Counted from the stretch's first letter, positions 33,173 through 41,989 are shown. The stretch is 64,000 nt of DNA from Micromonospora luteifusca (GCF_016907275.1 NZ_JAFBBP010000001.1:1736001-1800000), one strand, 5' to 3'. Numbers and translations: made by a program. The notes: a model not told the origin generated them from the sequence alone.

Positions 33173-34396
33173 TCAGGGCAGCAGGTCGCGCACGACCGCG
33201 TCGGCGAGCAACCGCCCGCGCAGGGTGAGCACCGCCCGACCGGCCCCGTACTCATCGGCGTCCAGCAGGCCGTCGGCCAGCGCCCGCTCCGCACCGGCCC
33301 GGCCGGTGCCGTCGAGCACCGCCAGCGGCAGGCCACTGGCGAGTCGCAGCCGGAGCATCACGTCCTCCATGTGCGCCTCGTCGACCGTGAGCACCTCCCG
33401 GGCCAGGCCGGGAGACGCACCCGCGGCCAACCGCTGGGCGTACGCCGAGGGGTGTTTGACGTTCCACCAGCGCACCCCGCCGACGTGGCTGTGCGCCCCC
33501 GGCCCCAGCCCCCACCAGTCCGCGCCGGTCCAGTAGAGCAGGTTGTGCCTGCAACGCGCCTCGTCGGTGCGGGCCCAGTTGGAGACCTCGTACCAGGAGA
33601 GCCCGGCCGCGTCGAGCGCGGCCTCCGCGGCGAGGTAACGGTCCGCGGCCACGTCGTCACTGGGGTACGCCAGCTCGCCGCGTTTCATCCGGGCGGCGAG
33701 CCGGGTGCCGTCCTCGACGATCAGGGCGTACGCGCTGACGTGGTCCACCCCGGCCGCCACGACCTGGTCCAGTGAGGCGGCGAAGTCCTCGGCCCGCTCC
33801 CCCGGTGTCCCGTAGATCAGATCCAGGTTGACGTGCTCGAACCCGGCGTCCCGCGCCTCCAGGGCGGCGGCGGTGGCCCGGCCTGCGCTGTGTTTGCGGT
33901 CCAGGATCGCCAGCACTCCCGGTGCGGCGGACTGCATGCCCAGCGAGATCCGGGTGTAGCCGGCGGCCCGCAGCAGCTTCAACGATTCCGGGGTGACCGA
34001 TTCCGGGTTCGCCTCGGTGGTGACCTCGGCGTCGGCGGCCAGCCCCCAGGTGCGGTCGATGCCGTCGAGGATGCGGGCCAGGTCGTCGGCGGGGAGCAGG
34101 GTGGGCGTGCCGCCGCCGACGAAGACGGTGTCGACCCGGGGCGGCGGGCTGTCGCCGAGCACCCGGGCCGCCAGTGCCAGCTCGGCCAGGACGGTGTCGG
34201 CGTACCCCTCGCGGCTGGCCCCACCACCCAGCTCGGCCGCCGTGTAGGTGTTGAAGTCGCAGTAGCCGCAGCGACTGGCGCAGAACGGGACGTGCACGTA
34301 CACGCCGAAGCCGCGCGCGCCGACCGCCGTGGTGGCGGTGGCGGGCAGCGATCCGTCTACGGGGACGGTCTCACCATCTGGAAGGACGCCGGGCAT
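33173..34396 (-). CDS. hemW: Radical SAM protein HemW (heme chaperone, formerly HemN-like)
   Basis: This 407-residue protein has the radical SAM motif CASRCGYC (C-x3-C-x2-C) preceded by FGVYVHVPF, then GGGTPTLLP, EANPESVTPESLKLLRAAG and ISLGMQSAAPGVLAILDRKH, which identify the HemN/HemW branch; the C-terminal HemN_C domain follows (EEVLTVDE region). HemW binds heme and is not a coproporphyrinogen oxidase in most cases examined, so a heme-insertion role is more likely. About 25 residues precede the barrel. The ATG at 34396 is chosen; GTG six bases upstream is possible. It is divergent from the enoyl-CoA hydratase gene, with 19 bases between them. Confidence 0.94.
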   Translation of the reverse strand: MPGVLPDGETVPVDGSLPATATTAVGARGFGVYVHVPFCASRCGYCDFNTYTAAELGGGASREGYADTVLAELALAARVLGDSPPPRVDTVFVGGGTPTLLPADDLARILDGIDRTWGLAADAEVTTEANPESVTPESLKLLRAAGYTRISLGMQSAAPGVLAILDRKHSAGRATAAALEARDAGFEHVNLDLIYGTPGERAEDFAASLDQVVAAGVDHVSAYALIVEDGTRLAARMKRGELAYPSDDVAADRYLAAEAALDAAGLSWYEVSNWARTDEARCRHNLLYWTGADWWGLGPGAHSHVGGVRWWNVKHPSAYAQRLAAGASPGLAREVLTVDEAHMEDVMLRLRLASGLPLAVLDGTGRAGAERALADGLLDADEYGAGRAVLTLRGRLLADAVVRDLLP

Positions 34397-34415
34397 GGCC
34401 ACTAGTGTGCCCGGC

Positions 34416-35225
34416 ATGACCTCTCCCGACGTCCTCGTGCGGGTCGCCACGGCCCGTGGGGTGACCACCCTCACCCTGGACAGCCCGCACAACCGCAACG
34501 CGCTCTCCACCGGGCTGATGACCCAACTGCTGGCCGGGCTGGCGGACGCGGTCGCCGACGACGCGGTCCGAGTGATCGTGCTCGACCACACCGGCCCGGT
34601 CTTCTGCTCGGGAGCTGACCTGAAGGAGACCGCCGCGGCGTACGCCAGTGGGACGGTGCCCGCCGGGATGCTGGGCGACGTGCTCGCCGCGCTCTGGGAG
34701 TGCCCGAAGCCGGTGCTGGCCCGGGTCGCCGGGCCGGCGCGAGCCGGTGGGCTGGGCCTGATCGCCGCCGCCGATCTGGCGGTCTGCGCCGATCAGGCGA
34801 CGTTCGCGTTCACCGAGGTGCGGATCGGGGTGATCCCGGCGGTGATCTCGGCGACCGTGCTGCCTCGGCTGCACCCGCGCGCCGCCGCCGAGCTGTACCT
34901 GACCGGGGACACCTTCGACGGGCGACGGGCCGCCGAGATCGGCCTGGTCACGGCCTCCGTGCCGGCGGACGACCTGGACGCGGCGGTGCGGCGTTTCTGC
35001 GACTCGCTGGTACGCGGCGCGCCCGGCGCGTTGGCCGGCGCGAAGGAGCTGCTGCGCCGGCCGGGCAACGCCGAGCTGCGTGGCGACCTGGCCCGGCTGG
35101 CTGCTCTCTCGACCGGCTATTTCCTCTCCGACGAGGGGCGCGAGGGGGTCACCGCCTTCCGGGAGAAGAGATTGACTCGATGGGTGGCCGCTCTGGACGG
35201 TGGTTCCGGCGATCAGGCCGAGTAA
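34416..35225 (+). CDS. Enoyl-CoA hydratase/isomerase family protein
   Basis: This 269-residue crotonase-fold protein shows LTLDSPHNRNALSTGLMTQL, the oxyanion-hole segments VFCSGADLKE and RAGGLGLIAAADLAVC, and a Glu in AFTEVRIGVIPAVIS that corresponds to the catalytic glutamate of many family members. It may hydrate enoyl-CoA or act on a related CoA ester. The first Gly-Gly of the second oxyanion region is RAGG rather than the usual GGG, which some isomerase-like members share. The ATG at 34416 is close to hemW's start on the other strand. It marks the beginning of the accessory block between hemW and lepA. Confidence 0.92.
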   Translation: MTSPDVLVRVATARGVTTLTLDSPHNRNALSTGLMTQLLAGLADAVADDAVRVIVLDHTGPVFCSGADLKETAAAYASGTVPAGMLGDVLAALWECPKPVLARVAGPARAGGLGLIAAADLAVCADQATFAFTEVRIGVIPAVISATVLPRLHPRAAAELYLTGDTFDGRRAAEIGLVTASVPADDLDAAVRRFCDSLVRGAPGALAGAKELLRRPGNAELRGDLARLAALSTGYFLSDEGREGVTAFREKRLTRWVAALDGGSGDQAE

Positions 35226-35301
35226 GGCCGGGGACGGGTAGGGCCGGGGCCGGCGGGGACGCCACCTGCGAGGGGTGGTGCCCCCGGCCGTCCGGGTCGG
35301 G

Positions 35302-36066
35302 TCACCAGGCGGTCGCGCCGCCGTCGACCGGGTAGTTCGCCCCGGTGATGTACGACGCCCGGTCCGATGCGAGGAACACCACCAACTCGGCGACCTCCTC
35401 GGGGCGGGCAAACCGCTTGAGGAGGGTCTTGCTGGTGATCGCGTCCCGGGCTTCCTGGTTGTCGCCCAGGTCGCGCTCACTGGCCGGGGTGAGGATCGGC
35501 CCGGGGCTGACGGCGACCGCCCGGATCCCGTGCGGGGCGCCTTCGAGCGCCAACTGTCGCGTCAAACCGATGACGCCGGCGTTCGCCGCGGTGTGGCCGA
35601 CCATCGGGGGGACCTGACCGGCGATCATGCCGGCCATGGAGGCGGCGTTGATGATGACGCCCCCGCCCCGCTGGACCAGGTGCGGCCAGGCGAACTTCGA
35701 CACGAAGTAGGGAATGTCGAGCTCGCCGGTGATGGTGTACCTCCAGTCCTCGACGGAGAAGTCCGGCATCGGGCCGAAGCGGAGCGCGGCTGCATTGTTG
35801 TAGACCACGTCGAGCCCGCCATAGGCCGCGGCGGCGTCCTCGACGAGCTTCCGCACCTGCTCGGCGTCGGTGAGGTCGACCGGCGCGATGCCGGTCATCT
35901 CACCGCCGGCGATCCGGACGAGTTCGACAGTCTCTTCGTTGCCGGCCACCTGGATGTCGGCTCCGACGACCTTCGCGCCCTCTCGCGCGAACGTCAGCGC
36001 CGCGACGCGTCCCAGACCGCCGCCGGTACCGGTGACGAGTACAACCTTGCCGTCGAGCGTTCCCAT
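35302..36066 (-). CDS. SDR family protein with His/Asn in place of the catalytic Tyr/Lys
   Basis: This 254-residue short-chain dehydrogenase has a normal NAD(P)-binding start (VTGTGGGLG at 11-19), NNAA at 90-93, a Ser at 143, and the C-terminal ITGANYPVDGGATAW. At the site where YxxxK is expected the sequence is GHTAAN: His158 replaces Tyr and Asn162 replaces Lys. A standard SDR proton relay is therefore not possible as written. His at the Tyr position occurs in some SDR clades; loss of Lys too is unusual. The ATG at 36066 follows a perfect AGGAGG. Two palindromes at 36130-36166 are probably operators for it. Confidence 0.9.
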   Translation of the reverse strand: MGTLDGKVVLVTGTGGGLGRVAALTFAREGAKVVGADIQVAGNEETVELVRIAGGEMTGIAPVDLTDAEQVRKLVEDAAAAYGGLDVVYNNAAALRFGPMPDFSVEDWRYTITGELDIPYFVSKFAWPHLVQRGGGVIINAASMAGMIAGQVPPMVGHTAANAGVIGLTRQLALEGAPHGIRAVAVSPGPILTPASERDLGDNQEARDAITSKTLLKRFARPEEVAELVVFLASDRASYITGANYPVDGGATAW

Positions 36067-36470
36067 GGAATTCCTCCTTGCTCCGTGGCCGGTCCGGCCG
36101 CCCGTGTGTCCGATCGGCAGGCCCAACGATTGACATGTCAACCGGGATAAGTCCTTGACCGGTCAATCGCTTCCCCACAGGGTCGAGGCGGTGACGCGCA
36201 CAACAGTTCAGGCCGCCGGAACGCAGGGTGCTTGCCACCCGACCAGCCGGACCTGGCACCAGATGCCTCGATTGTCGCCGGGCCGTGGCGTCGGAGAGGG
36301 CATACGGGGAGGTGAGACCACGCCTGAAGCGGGAATGCCTCGATCGGAACGCGTCGGCGGAGCCGACCCCGAACCGGGCGGAGCTGCCGAGCCGACCCCG
36401 AACCGCTCGGACGACCCGAACGGGGCGGCGGGGACGTACGCTTGGCAGACTTGTCGATCTGGGGGTGTGG
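36067..36470. other. Divergent intergenic region with regulatory palindromes, no gene seen
   Basis: The 404 bases between the SDR start (minus) and the lysozyme-like gene (plus) contain two 12-bp palindromes near the SDR end and otherwise GC-rich sequence. A plus-strand frame through 36228-36470 is open and basic (Arg-rich) and could extend the downstream protein, but no ribosome binding site supports it. Confidence 0.5.
36130..36166 (-). promoter_or_regulatory. Twin palindromic operators, TTGACnnGTCAA type
   Basis: Two perfect 12-bp palindromes, ttgacatgtcaa (36130-36141) and ttgaccggtcaa (36155-36166), share the half-site TTGAC and are 25 bases apart centre to centre. They lie 64-100 bases upstream of the SDR start and are the only such sites I noticed. 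This layout is typical for dimeric TetR-type repressors. No TetR gene is next to it. Confidence 0.75.
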
Positions 36471-37325
36471 GTGCGAACTCGGGCAGCCGTGGCGGGTGGA
36501 GTGGTGCTCATCCTCGTCGCCGTGATCGCGATCTGGCTCGTCGTACGGCAGGTCGGAGACCGCCTTCAACTGCCGGTGCTGGCACGAAAGTGCACCGTGC
36601 AGGCTGACGGCCGGGTCGCACTGGATGCCGACCAGATGGCGAACGCGGCGACCATCGCGGCGATCGGCGCGAAGCGCGGCATGCCCGAGCGGGCCGTGGT
36701 CGTCGCGCTGGCCACCGCGTACCAGGAGTCCGGGCTGCGCAACCTCGCCGACGGCGACCGTGACTCGGTCGGCCTGTTCCAGCAGCGACCCAGCCAGGGC
36801 TGGGGCACCCCGGCGCAGATCCGCGACCCGCGCTACGCGGCCAACCGGTTCTACGCCGCGCTGAAGAAGGTGCGCGGCTGGGAGAAGATGCGCGTCACCG
36901 ACGCCGCCCAGCGGGTGCAGCGATCGGCCTTCCCGGAGGCCTACCAGAAATGGGCCGACGACTCCGAGGTGCTCAGCAGGGCACTGATGGGTGACGCCAC
37001 CGGCGCGGTCGCCTGCACGGTAGGGCGTACCCCGGTGATGCACGGCGCGGCGGCGGCCGCGCAGCTGACCCGCAACCTGGTGCTGGACTGGGGGTTGAAG
37101 GGCCTCGACCCGACCGACCCGACCGGGCTGGCGGTGACTCCGGGCGACCAGCGTGACGGCTGGCGGTACGCGCACTGGCTGGTTTCGCACGCCCAGGACC
37201 ACGGGGTGAAGCGCGTCCGCTTCGGCGACCTGGAATGGACCGCCCGCGACGGCACCTGGGGTCGGGTGACCGGCCAGCAGAACCCTGCCGGCCAGGTGGT
37301 GGCCGAGGTGTTCAACGAGGGCTGA
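36471..37325 (+). CDS. Membrane-anchored lysozyme-like (lytic transglycosylase-type) protein
   Basis: This 284-residue protein starts with a basic stretch and one membrane helix (about residues 4-24, AVAGGVVLILVAVIAIWLVV), and then has an extracytoplasmic domain. The segment AVVVALATAYQESGLRNLADGDRDSVGLFQQRPSQGWGTP resembles a lytic transglycosylase core, with Glu in YQESGL as the likely acid, followed by AANRFYAAL. Family members act on, or bind, peptidoglycan; activity here is inference. The C-terminal 100 residues have no recognised domain. Start: GTG at 36471 follows GGGGG; GTGs at 36465 or an upstream extension are possible. Confidence 0.8.
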   Translation: MRTRAAVAGGVVLILVAVIAIWLVVRQVGDRLQLPVLARKCTVQADGRVALDADQMANAATIAAIGAKRGMPERAVVVALATAYQESGLRNLADGDRDSVGLFQQRPSQGWGTPAQIRDPRYAANRFYAALKKVRGWEKMRVTDAAQRVQRSAFPEAYQKWADDSEVLSRALMGDATGAVACTVGRTPVMHGAAAAAQLTRNLVLDWGLKGLDPTDPTGLAVTPGDQRDGWRYAHWLVSHAQDHGVKRVRFGDLEWTARDGTWGRVTGQQNPAGQVVAEVFNEG

Positions 37326-37364
37326 CGGGTCCGGATCTCTTAACCGGCAGTCACCGCACAATCG

Positions 37365-37376
37365 GACAAAATTGTC
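37365..37376. promoter_or_regulatory. AT-rich palindrome upstream of the PhyH gene
   Basis: The palindrome gacaaaattgtc (arms gacaa/ttgtc) within cggacaaaattgtcgg stands out as an AT-rich island about 170 bases upstream of the dioxygenase start and 40 bases after the preceding stop. It could be an operator. A possible -10 (ttacgat) lies near 37490. Confidence 0.3.
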
Positions 37377-37546
37377 GGATCCCCTCAACTGATCACGGAA
37401 TTCTCACGCTGCGCAGTCCTTCCGCTGCGCGGGGTCCCACTGGCGGCATACTCGCGCGACACGACTCCCCGATGTCCTGGCCATCGCGTTACGATCGGCG
37501 GCCTGTGCCAGAAATGGTTTCACCTCATGGGGAGGGGTACGACGCG

Positions 37547-38449
37547 GTGTTCGATTACGGCGACCGGACCGGCTACGAACCGATCAGCGACACTGACCGC
37601 AAGGAGTTCCACGAGCAGGGCTTCCTCCTGCTGCGCAACGTCCTGACGGAGGACCACCGGGCGGCGCTGGAGGCGGCGGTCGACCGCGTCTACGCGGAGG
37701 AGCAGGCAAAGGGCACCACCAAGAAGGACGGCACCCTGCACCTGCTGGGCTTCCTGGAGCGCGACGAGCTCTTCGGCGAGTTGCTCACCCACCCGATCGC
37801 CTTCCCGTACATGTGGGGGCTGGCCGGCTGGAACATCTACACCCACCACAACCACCTGGACGTCACCCCGCCGGCCGCCGAGCCGGAGAAGCCCTACTGG
37901 GGTTGGCACCAGGACGGGTACCGGCAGAACTCCGACCCGGAGACGATGGACCCGAACCTGCCTCGGCCGATGTTCTCGCTGAAGGTCGCGTACGTGCTGT
38001 CGGACCTCTCCGAGACCGGCCGCGGCGCCACCAAGGTCATCCCGGGCAGCCACCTGAAGAACTCGCTGCCCCGGCCGGCGGACCTCACCGTGCAGAACCC
38101 CGACCCGGAGGGCACGGTGGAGATCACCGCCAACCCGGGCGACGCCTTCATCTTCGACCGCCGGCAGTGGCACTCGCGGTCGACGAACCTGTCGACCATC
38201 ACCCGCAAGATGCTCTTCGTCGGCTACACCTACCGGTGGATCCGCCCCCTTGACGAGCTGCACCCGGACGTGAACGGCGAGTGGTACCGCAACCGCACCC
38301 CGGTGCAGCGCCAGCTGATCGGTGAGGGCACCCACACCGCGAACTACTGGGGCATCAACTGGGACGGGTACGTCGACGACGAGATCCCGCTGCGCAAGGA
38401 GCTCAAGGAGCGCGGCCTGCTGGACCGCAACATCCCCTGGCTCCGCTGA
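37547..38449 (+). CDS. Phytanoyl-CoA dioxygenase (PhyH) family Fe(II)/2-oxoglutarate oxygenase
   Basis: This 300-residue protein has the PhyH double-stranded beta helix with the iron-binding triad His121-x-Asp123 (WGWHQDGY) and His209 (DRRQWHSRS), and Arg220 (STITRKML) for 2-oxoglutarate. It should hydroxylate an unknown small molecule with oxygen and 2-oxoglutarate. The motifs MFSLKVAYVLSDLSETGRGATKVIPGSH fit the family. The GTG at 37547 is chosen because GGGGAGGGG lies nine bases upstream; ATGs at 37514 and 37527 lie before that site and are less likely. It stands alone between the lysozyme-like gene and an LtrA gene. Confidence 0.9.
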   Translation: MFDYGDRTGYEPISDTDRKEFHEQGFLLLRNVLTEDHRAALEAAVDRVYAEEQAKGTTKKDGTLHLLGFLERDELFGELLTHPIAFPYMWGLAGWNIYTHHNHLDVTPPAAEPEKPYWGWHQDGYRQNSDPETMDPNLPRPMFSLKVAYVLSDLSETGRGATKVIPGSHLKNSLPRPADLTVQNPDPEGTVEITANPGDAFIFDRRQWHSRSTNLSTITRKMLFVGYTYRWIRPLDELHPDVNGEWYRNRTPVQRQLIGEGTHTANYWGINWDGYVDDEIPLRKELKERGLLDRNIPWLR

Positions 38450-38633
38450 TCTCCTGCTGCTCGTGGAACGGCCCTCTGCCAGTGGCAGGGGGCCGTTCCC
38501 GTTCCGCTGACCGCGCCCGGGACGAGCCCGTTCCGCGGCACCCGGCGCCACACTGTCGGTAGCGTGGCGGGTGCGCGGCGTCGGGGCGCAGCGCCCCCGC
38601 CCAAGGCGCGGGGTGGCACAGGAGGCAGTCGCA

Positions 38634-39836
38634 GTGACGTCCGCTCCGCTTCCCCGGATCCTCCGCCGCCGCGGCGAGCCGGAGTATCCGACCTTCCTGG
38701 AGCTCTTCTTCGACCTGGTCTACATCTTCATGTTCTCCCGGCTCGCTGCCAGCCTGGCCGACAACCTCACCCTCCGGGGTGCGGCCCAGACCGCCGTCCT
38801 GCTGCTGGCCGCCTGGTGGGTCTGGGTGCTGACCGCGTGGCTCACCGACCTGTTCAACCCCCGACTGCCGATCATCCAGGCGACGGTCCTGCTGGTCATG
38901 CTCGGCACCCTGCTGATGGCCATCGCGACCCCGTACGCCTTCGGCCGGTACGGGTGGCTCTTCGTCGCGGCGTACTTCGGCATCCACCTCGTCCGTGACG
39001 TCGTTCTGATCCCCGGCACCCGAGTGAACCGTCCGATCCAGGCCAGGAGCATCCGGGTGTTCTTCTGGTTCGGCATCACCGTGGCGCCCTGGGTGGCCGG
39101 AGTGTTCGTGGACGAGACGGCGCGGCTGGTGCTCTGGTCGCTCGCGGTGGCCGTCGACCTCGGGTCGGCCCGGATCGGCTGGCCGACGCCGCGGCTGGGG
39201 CGGACCGAGCTCGCCAGCCAGATCTTCACCGGGGTGCACCTGTCCGAGCGGCACCGGGCGATCTTCATCGTCGCGCTCGGCGAGCTGATCCTCAACATCG
39301 GCATAAGGCTGGCTGGCAGCGGATTCACGGCCGGTCCGGTGGCCACCTGCGCGGTCGCGTTCGTCAGCGCGGTCCTCCTGTTCCAGCTCTACTTCCAGCG
39401 GGTCCAGCGGATCCTGGCCCCGCCGGGTGTCGCAACCGTGGAACGGGTCCGCTCCGGCACCTCCACCTCGTACACCCATCTGGTCATGGTGGCCGGGGTG
39501 GTGCTGGTCTCGACGAGCACCTCGATGGTCATCGACAGTCCGTTCGGTCGCGCCCCGGTCGAGCTGGTGGCCGTCATCCTCGGTGGACCCGGCCTGTTCC
39601 TGCTCGGCAGCGTCCTGTTCGACGCCGTGGTGACCGCCCGGATCCTCTGGTCCCGGGTGCTGGCGATCGTGGCGCTCGTGGTCGTGGCGCTGTGCGCCCT
39701 GGTGGGGCCCGACACGCTCCTGCGCACGCCCCTGACCATCCTGGTGGTGGCGAACCTGATCCTGCTGCTCACCCTGGTCTCCGAAGAGCTTGCCGCGCAT
39801 CGCCGACCGGTCGCGGCCACCGCACCGGCACGATGA
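38634..39836 (+). CDS. Low-temperature-requirement A (LtrA) family membrane protein, copy 1
   Basis: This 400-residue integral membrane protein begins with the LtrA motif EPEYPTFLELFFDLVYIFMF and has about ten to eleven hydrophobic helices. LtrA was named from a Listeria locus required at low temperature; its biochemical role is unknown. The GTG at 38634 follows GGAGG at eight bases. It converges tail to tail with a second LtrA gene at 39862, the two stops being only 25 bases apart, and they share GLFLLGSVLFDAVV / ALYLVGRGVLDFTV type segments, so they are paralogues. Confidence 0.92.
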   Translation: MTSAPLPRILRRRGEPEYPTFLELFFDLVYIFMFSRLAASLADNLTLRGAAQTAVLLLAAWWVWVLTAWLTDLFNPRLPIIQATVLLVMLGTLLMAIATPYAFGRYGWLFVAAYFGIHLVRDVVLIPGTRVNRPIQARSIRVFFWFGITVAPWVAGVFVDETARLVLWSLAVAVDLGSARIGWPTPRLGRTELASQIFTGVHLSERHRAIFIVALGELILNIGIRLAGSGFTAGPVATCAVAFVSAVLLFQLYFQRVQRILAPPGVATVERVRSGTSTSYTHLVMVAGVVLVSTSTSMVIDSPFGRAPVELVAVILGGPGLFLLGSVLFDAVVTARILWSRVLAIVALVVVALCALVGPDTLLRTPLTILVVANLILLLTLVSEELAAHRRPVAATAPAR

Positions 39837-39861
39837 GAGGCTGCCTCGTCGCATCGGGCAG

Positions 39862-41055
39862 TCACCGCAGCATCGGCGGTGCCGGCGTACGCGCGTGTAG
39901 GCGGGTGCTCGCCAGGTTCGCCACGGCGATCAGGGCCAGCACGGTCATGGCGAGCAGGGCGACCAGGACCGGCGGCAGCAGGGGCGCAGCCGGCGCCACG
40001 CACGCCAGCAGCACCAGCCCGACCAGCCGGGACCGCGAGATCCGCCCGAACACGGTGAAGTCGAGTACGCCCCGACCGACCAGGTACAACGCGGGGCCGC
40101 CGAGGATGACCGCTGCCCACGACGGCGGCGTCTCGCCCAACGGGCGGCCCACCACCAGGTGGCTGGTGACCGCGGCGCCGACGATTCCGGCCACCATGAT
40201 CAGATGGGTGACCGCGGCGGACTGGGTGAGCAGCGCCGGGTCGGTCGACCGGGCGATCGCCTCGGTCAGCAGCTCACCGGCACGGTAGATGTAGATCCGC
40301 CACATCAGCACCACGGTGCCGAACACCACCACCAGTGCCCAGGCACGTTCCATCGTGTAGTCGCTCGTGCTGAAGGTCGTTCCGGTCACGAAGAGCGAGA
40401 CACCGAGCGCGACGATGACGAACTGCCGGTAACGCTCGGCCACCCGCCCGCCGACCCACCCCCAGTCACGCGCTCGTGAGCGGCCGATCCGGGGCACCGG
40501 CCAGCCGAACGCGCCTGCGGAGTACTCGATGACGACCGCCAGCGCCCAGATCGGTAACTGGCCCGAACCGCCGACGAGCGCCCCACCGATCCATGCGACG
40601 CCAGCGATGGACTCCCAGGTCTGGATCCGGATGCTGCTGGGAAGCAGGATCCTGTTCGAGACGACCAGGGCGTAGTAGAGGGAGGAGCTGAAGTGGAGGG
40701 ACACGTACGTGATCGCGAAGAGCAGCCCGTGATCGCCGTACGCATCGGCCGCCGCCGCGGCCAACAGCAGGCTGGCCGCCGCCACCCAGATGAAGAGCCC
40801 CTGCCCAGACGGGGAGGCCAGGTCGATGGCGTCCGCTCCCCAGACGGTCAGTGCCCAGATCATCGTGAACGCGAGCAGCAGCACCAGCGTCTTGGCGACG
40901 CCGGTCCAGGTGAGGTTGTTGGCCAGCACGGTCGCCAAGGTGACCAGCGCGAAGACGTAGACGAGGTCGAAGAAGAGTTCCAGGAAGGCCGGACGCTCCA
41001 GATCCGAACTGGCTGGTGTCCGCGCCGCAGCGCCACCGTCCGTTGCCATCGACAT
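39862..41055 (-). CDS. Low-temperature-requirement A (LtrA) family membrane protein, copy 2
   Basis: This 397-residue membrane protein has the same LtrA start (ERPAFLELFFDLVYVFALVTLATVLANNLTW) and about ten helices. It is the partner of the convergent copy at 38634. The start is taken as ATG 41055; a second ATG at 41049 is six bases downstream and either may be used, while a longer frame to 41130 is low complexity. It is clearly diverged from copy 1 in the middle loops (copy 2 has SNRILLPSSIRIQTWESIAGV), so the duplication is not recent. Confidence 0.92.
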   Translation of the reverse strand: MSMATDGGAAARTPASSDLERPAFLELFFDLVYVFALVTLATVLANNLTWTGVAKTLVLLLAFTMIWALTVWGADAIDLASPSGQGLFIWVAAASLLLAAAAADAYGDHGLLFAITYVSLHFSSSLYYALVVSNRILLPSSIRIQTWESIAGVAWIGGALVGGSGQLPIWALAVVIEYSAGAFGWPVPRIGRSRARDWGWVGGRVAERYRQFVIVALGVSLFVTGTTFSTSDYTMERAWALVVVFGTVVLMWRIYIYRAGELLTEAIARSTDPALLTQSAAVTHLIMVAGIVGAAVTSHLVVGRPLGETPPSWAAVILGGPALYLVGRGVLDFTVFGRISRSRLVGLVLLACVAPAAPLLPPVLVALLAMTVLALIAVANLASTRLHARTPAPPMLR

Positions 41056-41213
41056 CGCGCTCCACCCGGTCGCCCGCCGCACGCCCTCGGTGGGGACATT
41101 ACGGGCAGGCCCCTCGGTCGGACCCGTCATCGGGTTCTTCGAGCCGATCCGGTGGGCTGCCCGCCGTTATCCCAACCTGGACCTGAAGGCCGGGTGTCGT
41201 CGCGGCGCCGTGG

Positions 41214-41855
41214 TCAGCCCTGGGCGGCCAGGCGACGACGAGCCTTCTCGCGGATCTTGTCCGGCAGATCCTCCGCGTCGAGCAGTCGGGGCAGCAGCTC
41301 CGGCTCCAGGCTGGTCGCCCGGAACACCTCGCCGATGGTCACCCCGTGCGCGGGCCGCTCCACCACCTCGACCGGGTCGCCCGGGCCCACCTCCCCCTCG
41401 CGAAGCACCCGCAGGTACGCCCCGGGCAGTGCCCGGGCGGTGAACCGCTTGATCAGATCCGGGACGCCCCAGAAGCCGGCGAAGGTGGTGCACGGCGTTC
41501 GGGGCTTGGTCACCTGGAGCAGGGCGGACCCGACCTGCCACTGCTCACCGATCACCGCGCCCGTGATGTCGACCGCGTACGTGGTGAGGTTCTCGCCGAA
41601 GCCACCGGGCCTGATGTCCCGCCCCAGCTCGGCCGCCCACCAGGCGGCGTCCTCCTCGGCGTAGGCGTAGACCGCCTGGTCCTCGCCGCCGTGGTGGGCT
41701 CGCTCGCCGATGAAGTCGCCGACCACTCCGTCGACACGGAACGCCACTGGCGCGTCCACCGGCCGCTTGTCGATGCCGCTGCGACCGCTCGCGTCGCCGG
41801 CCCACTCCGCCTCGGTCACCCTGCCGAGGTTCACCGCTGCCACCCTGCCCGTCAT
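41214..41855 (-). CDS. MOSC domain protein, YiiM-like
   Basis: This 213-residue protein has a MOSC fold, with FIGERAHHGGEDQAVYAYAEED, the GGFGENLTT strand and a conserved Cys in TKPRTPCTTFAGFW. MOSC domains bind a sulfur group or the molybdenum cofactor; YiiM-type proteins are linked to N-hydroxylated base or 6-hydroxylaminopurine detoxification in other bacteria. No molybdoenzyme is nearby. The ATG at 41855 begins the MTGRVAAVN N-terminus usual for the family. It is divergent from the regulator/membrane gene pair at 41990. Confidence 0.9.
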   Translation of the reverse strand: MTGRVAAVNLGRVTEAEWAGDASGRSGIDKRPVDAPVAFRVDGVVGDFIGERAHHGGEDQAVYAYAEEDAAWWAAELGRDIRPGGFGENLTTYAVDITGAVIGEQWQVGSALLQVTKPRTPCTTFAGFWGVPDLIKRFTARALPGAYLRVLREGEVGPGDPVEVVERPAHGVTIGEVFRATSLEPELLPRLLDAEDLPDKIREKARRRLAAQG

Positions 41856-41909
41856 GGCGTCAGCCTAACGGCGCGTCCAGGCCCGGAAGCGCCACCTCAT
41901 TCCCGACGC

Positions 41910-41968
41910 GGAAAGTACTTTCCTACCGGGCAAGAAGATGCTCTACTTGCCTAACAAGAAAGTTCTTG
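41910..41968 (+). promoter_or_regulatory. Two palindromic operator candidates before the membrane protein/regulator pair
   Basis: An AT-rich island holds ggaaagtactttcc (41910-41923), a perfect 14-bp palindrome, and caagaaagttcttg (41955-41968), with 6-bp arms; both share the AAGnACTT/AAGAA-TTCTT theme. They lie 22-80 bases upstream of the ATG at 41990, and the second cistron encodes a winged-helix regulator. Autoregulation is the simplest reading. Confidence 0.65.
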
Positions 41969-41989
41969 CCTTCTCCTCAAGGAGCAGCC

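Noticed and set aside
34416..36066. Enoyl-CoA hydratase and SDR as one beta-oxidation operon
   Set aside because: They are on opposite strands and converge, and the SDR lacks the catalytic pair, so no shared operon or pathway can be claimed.
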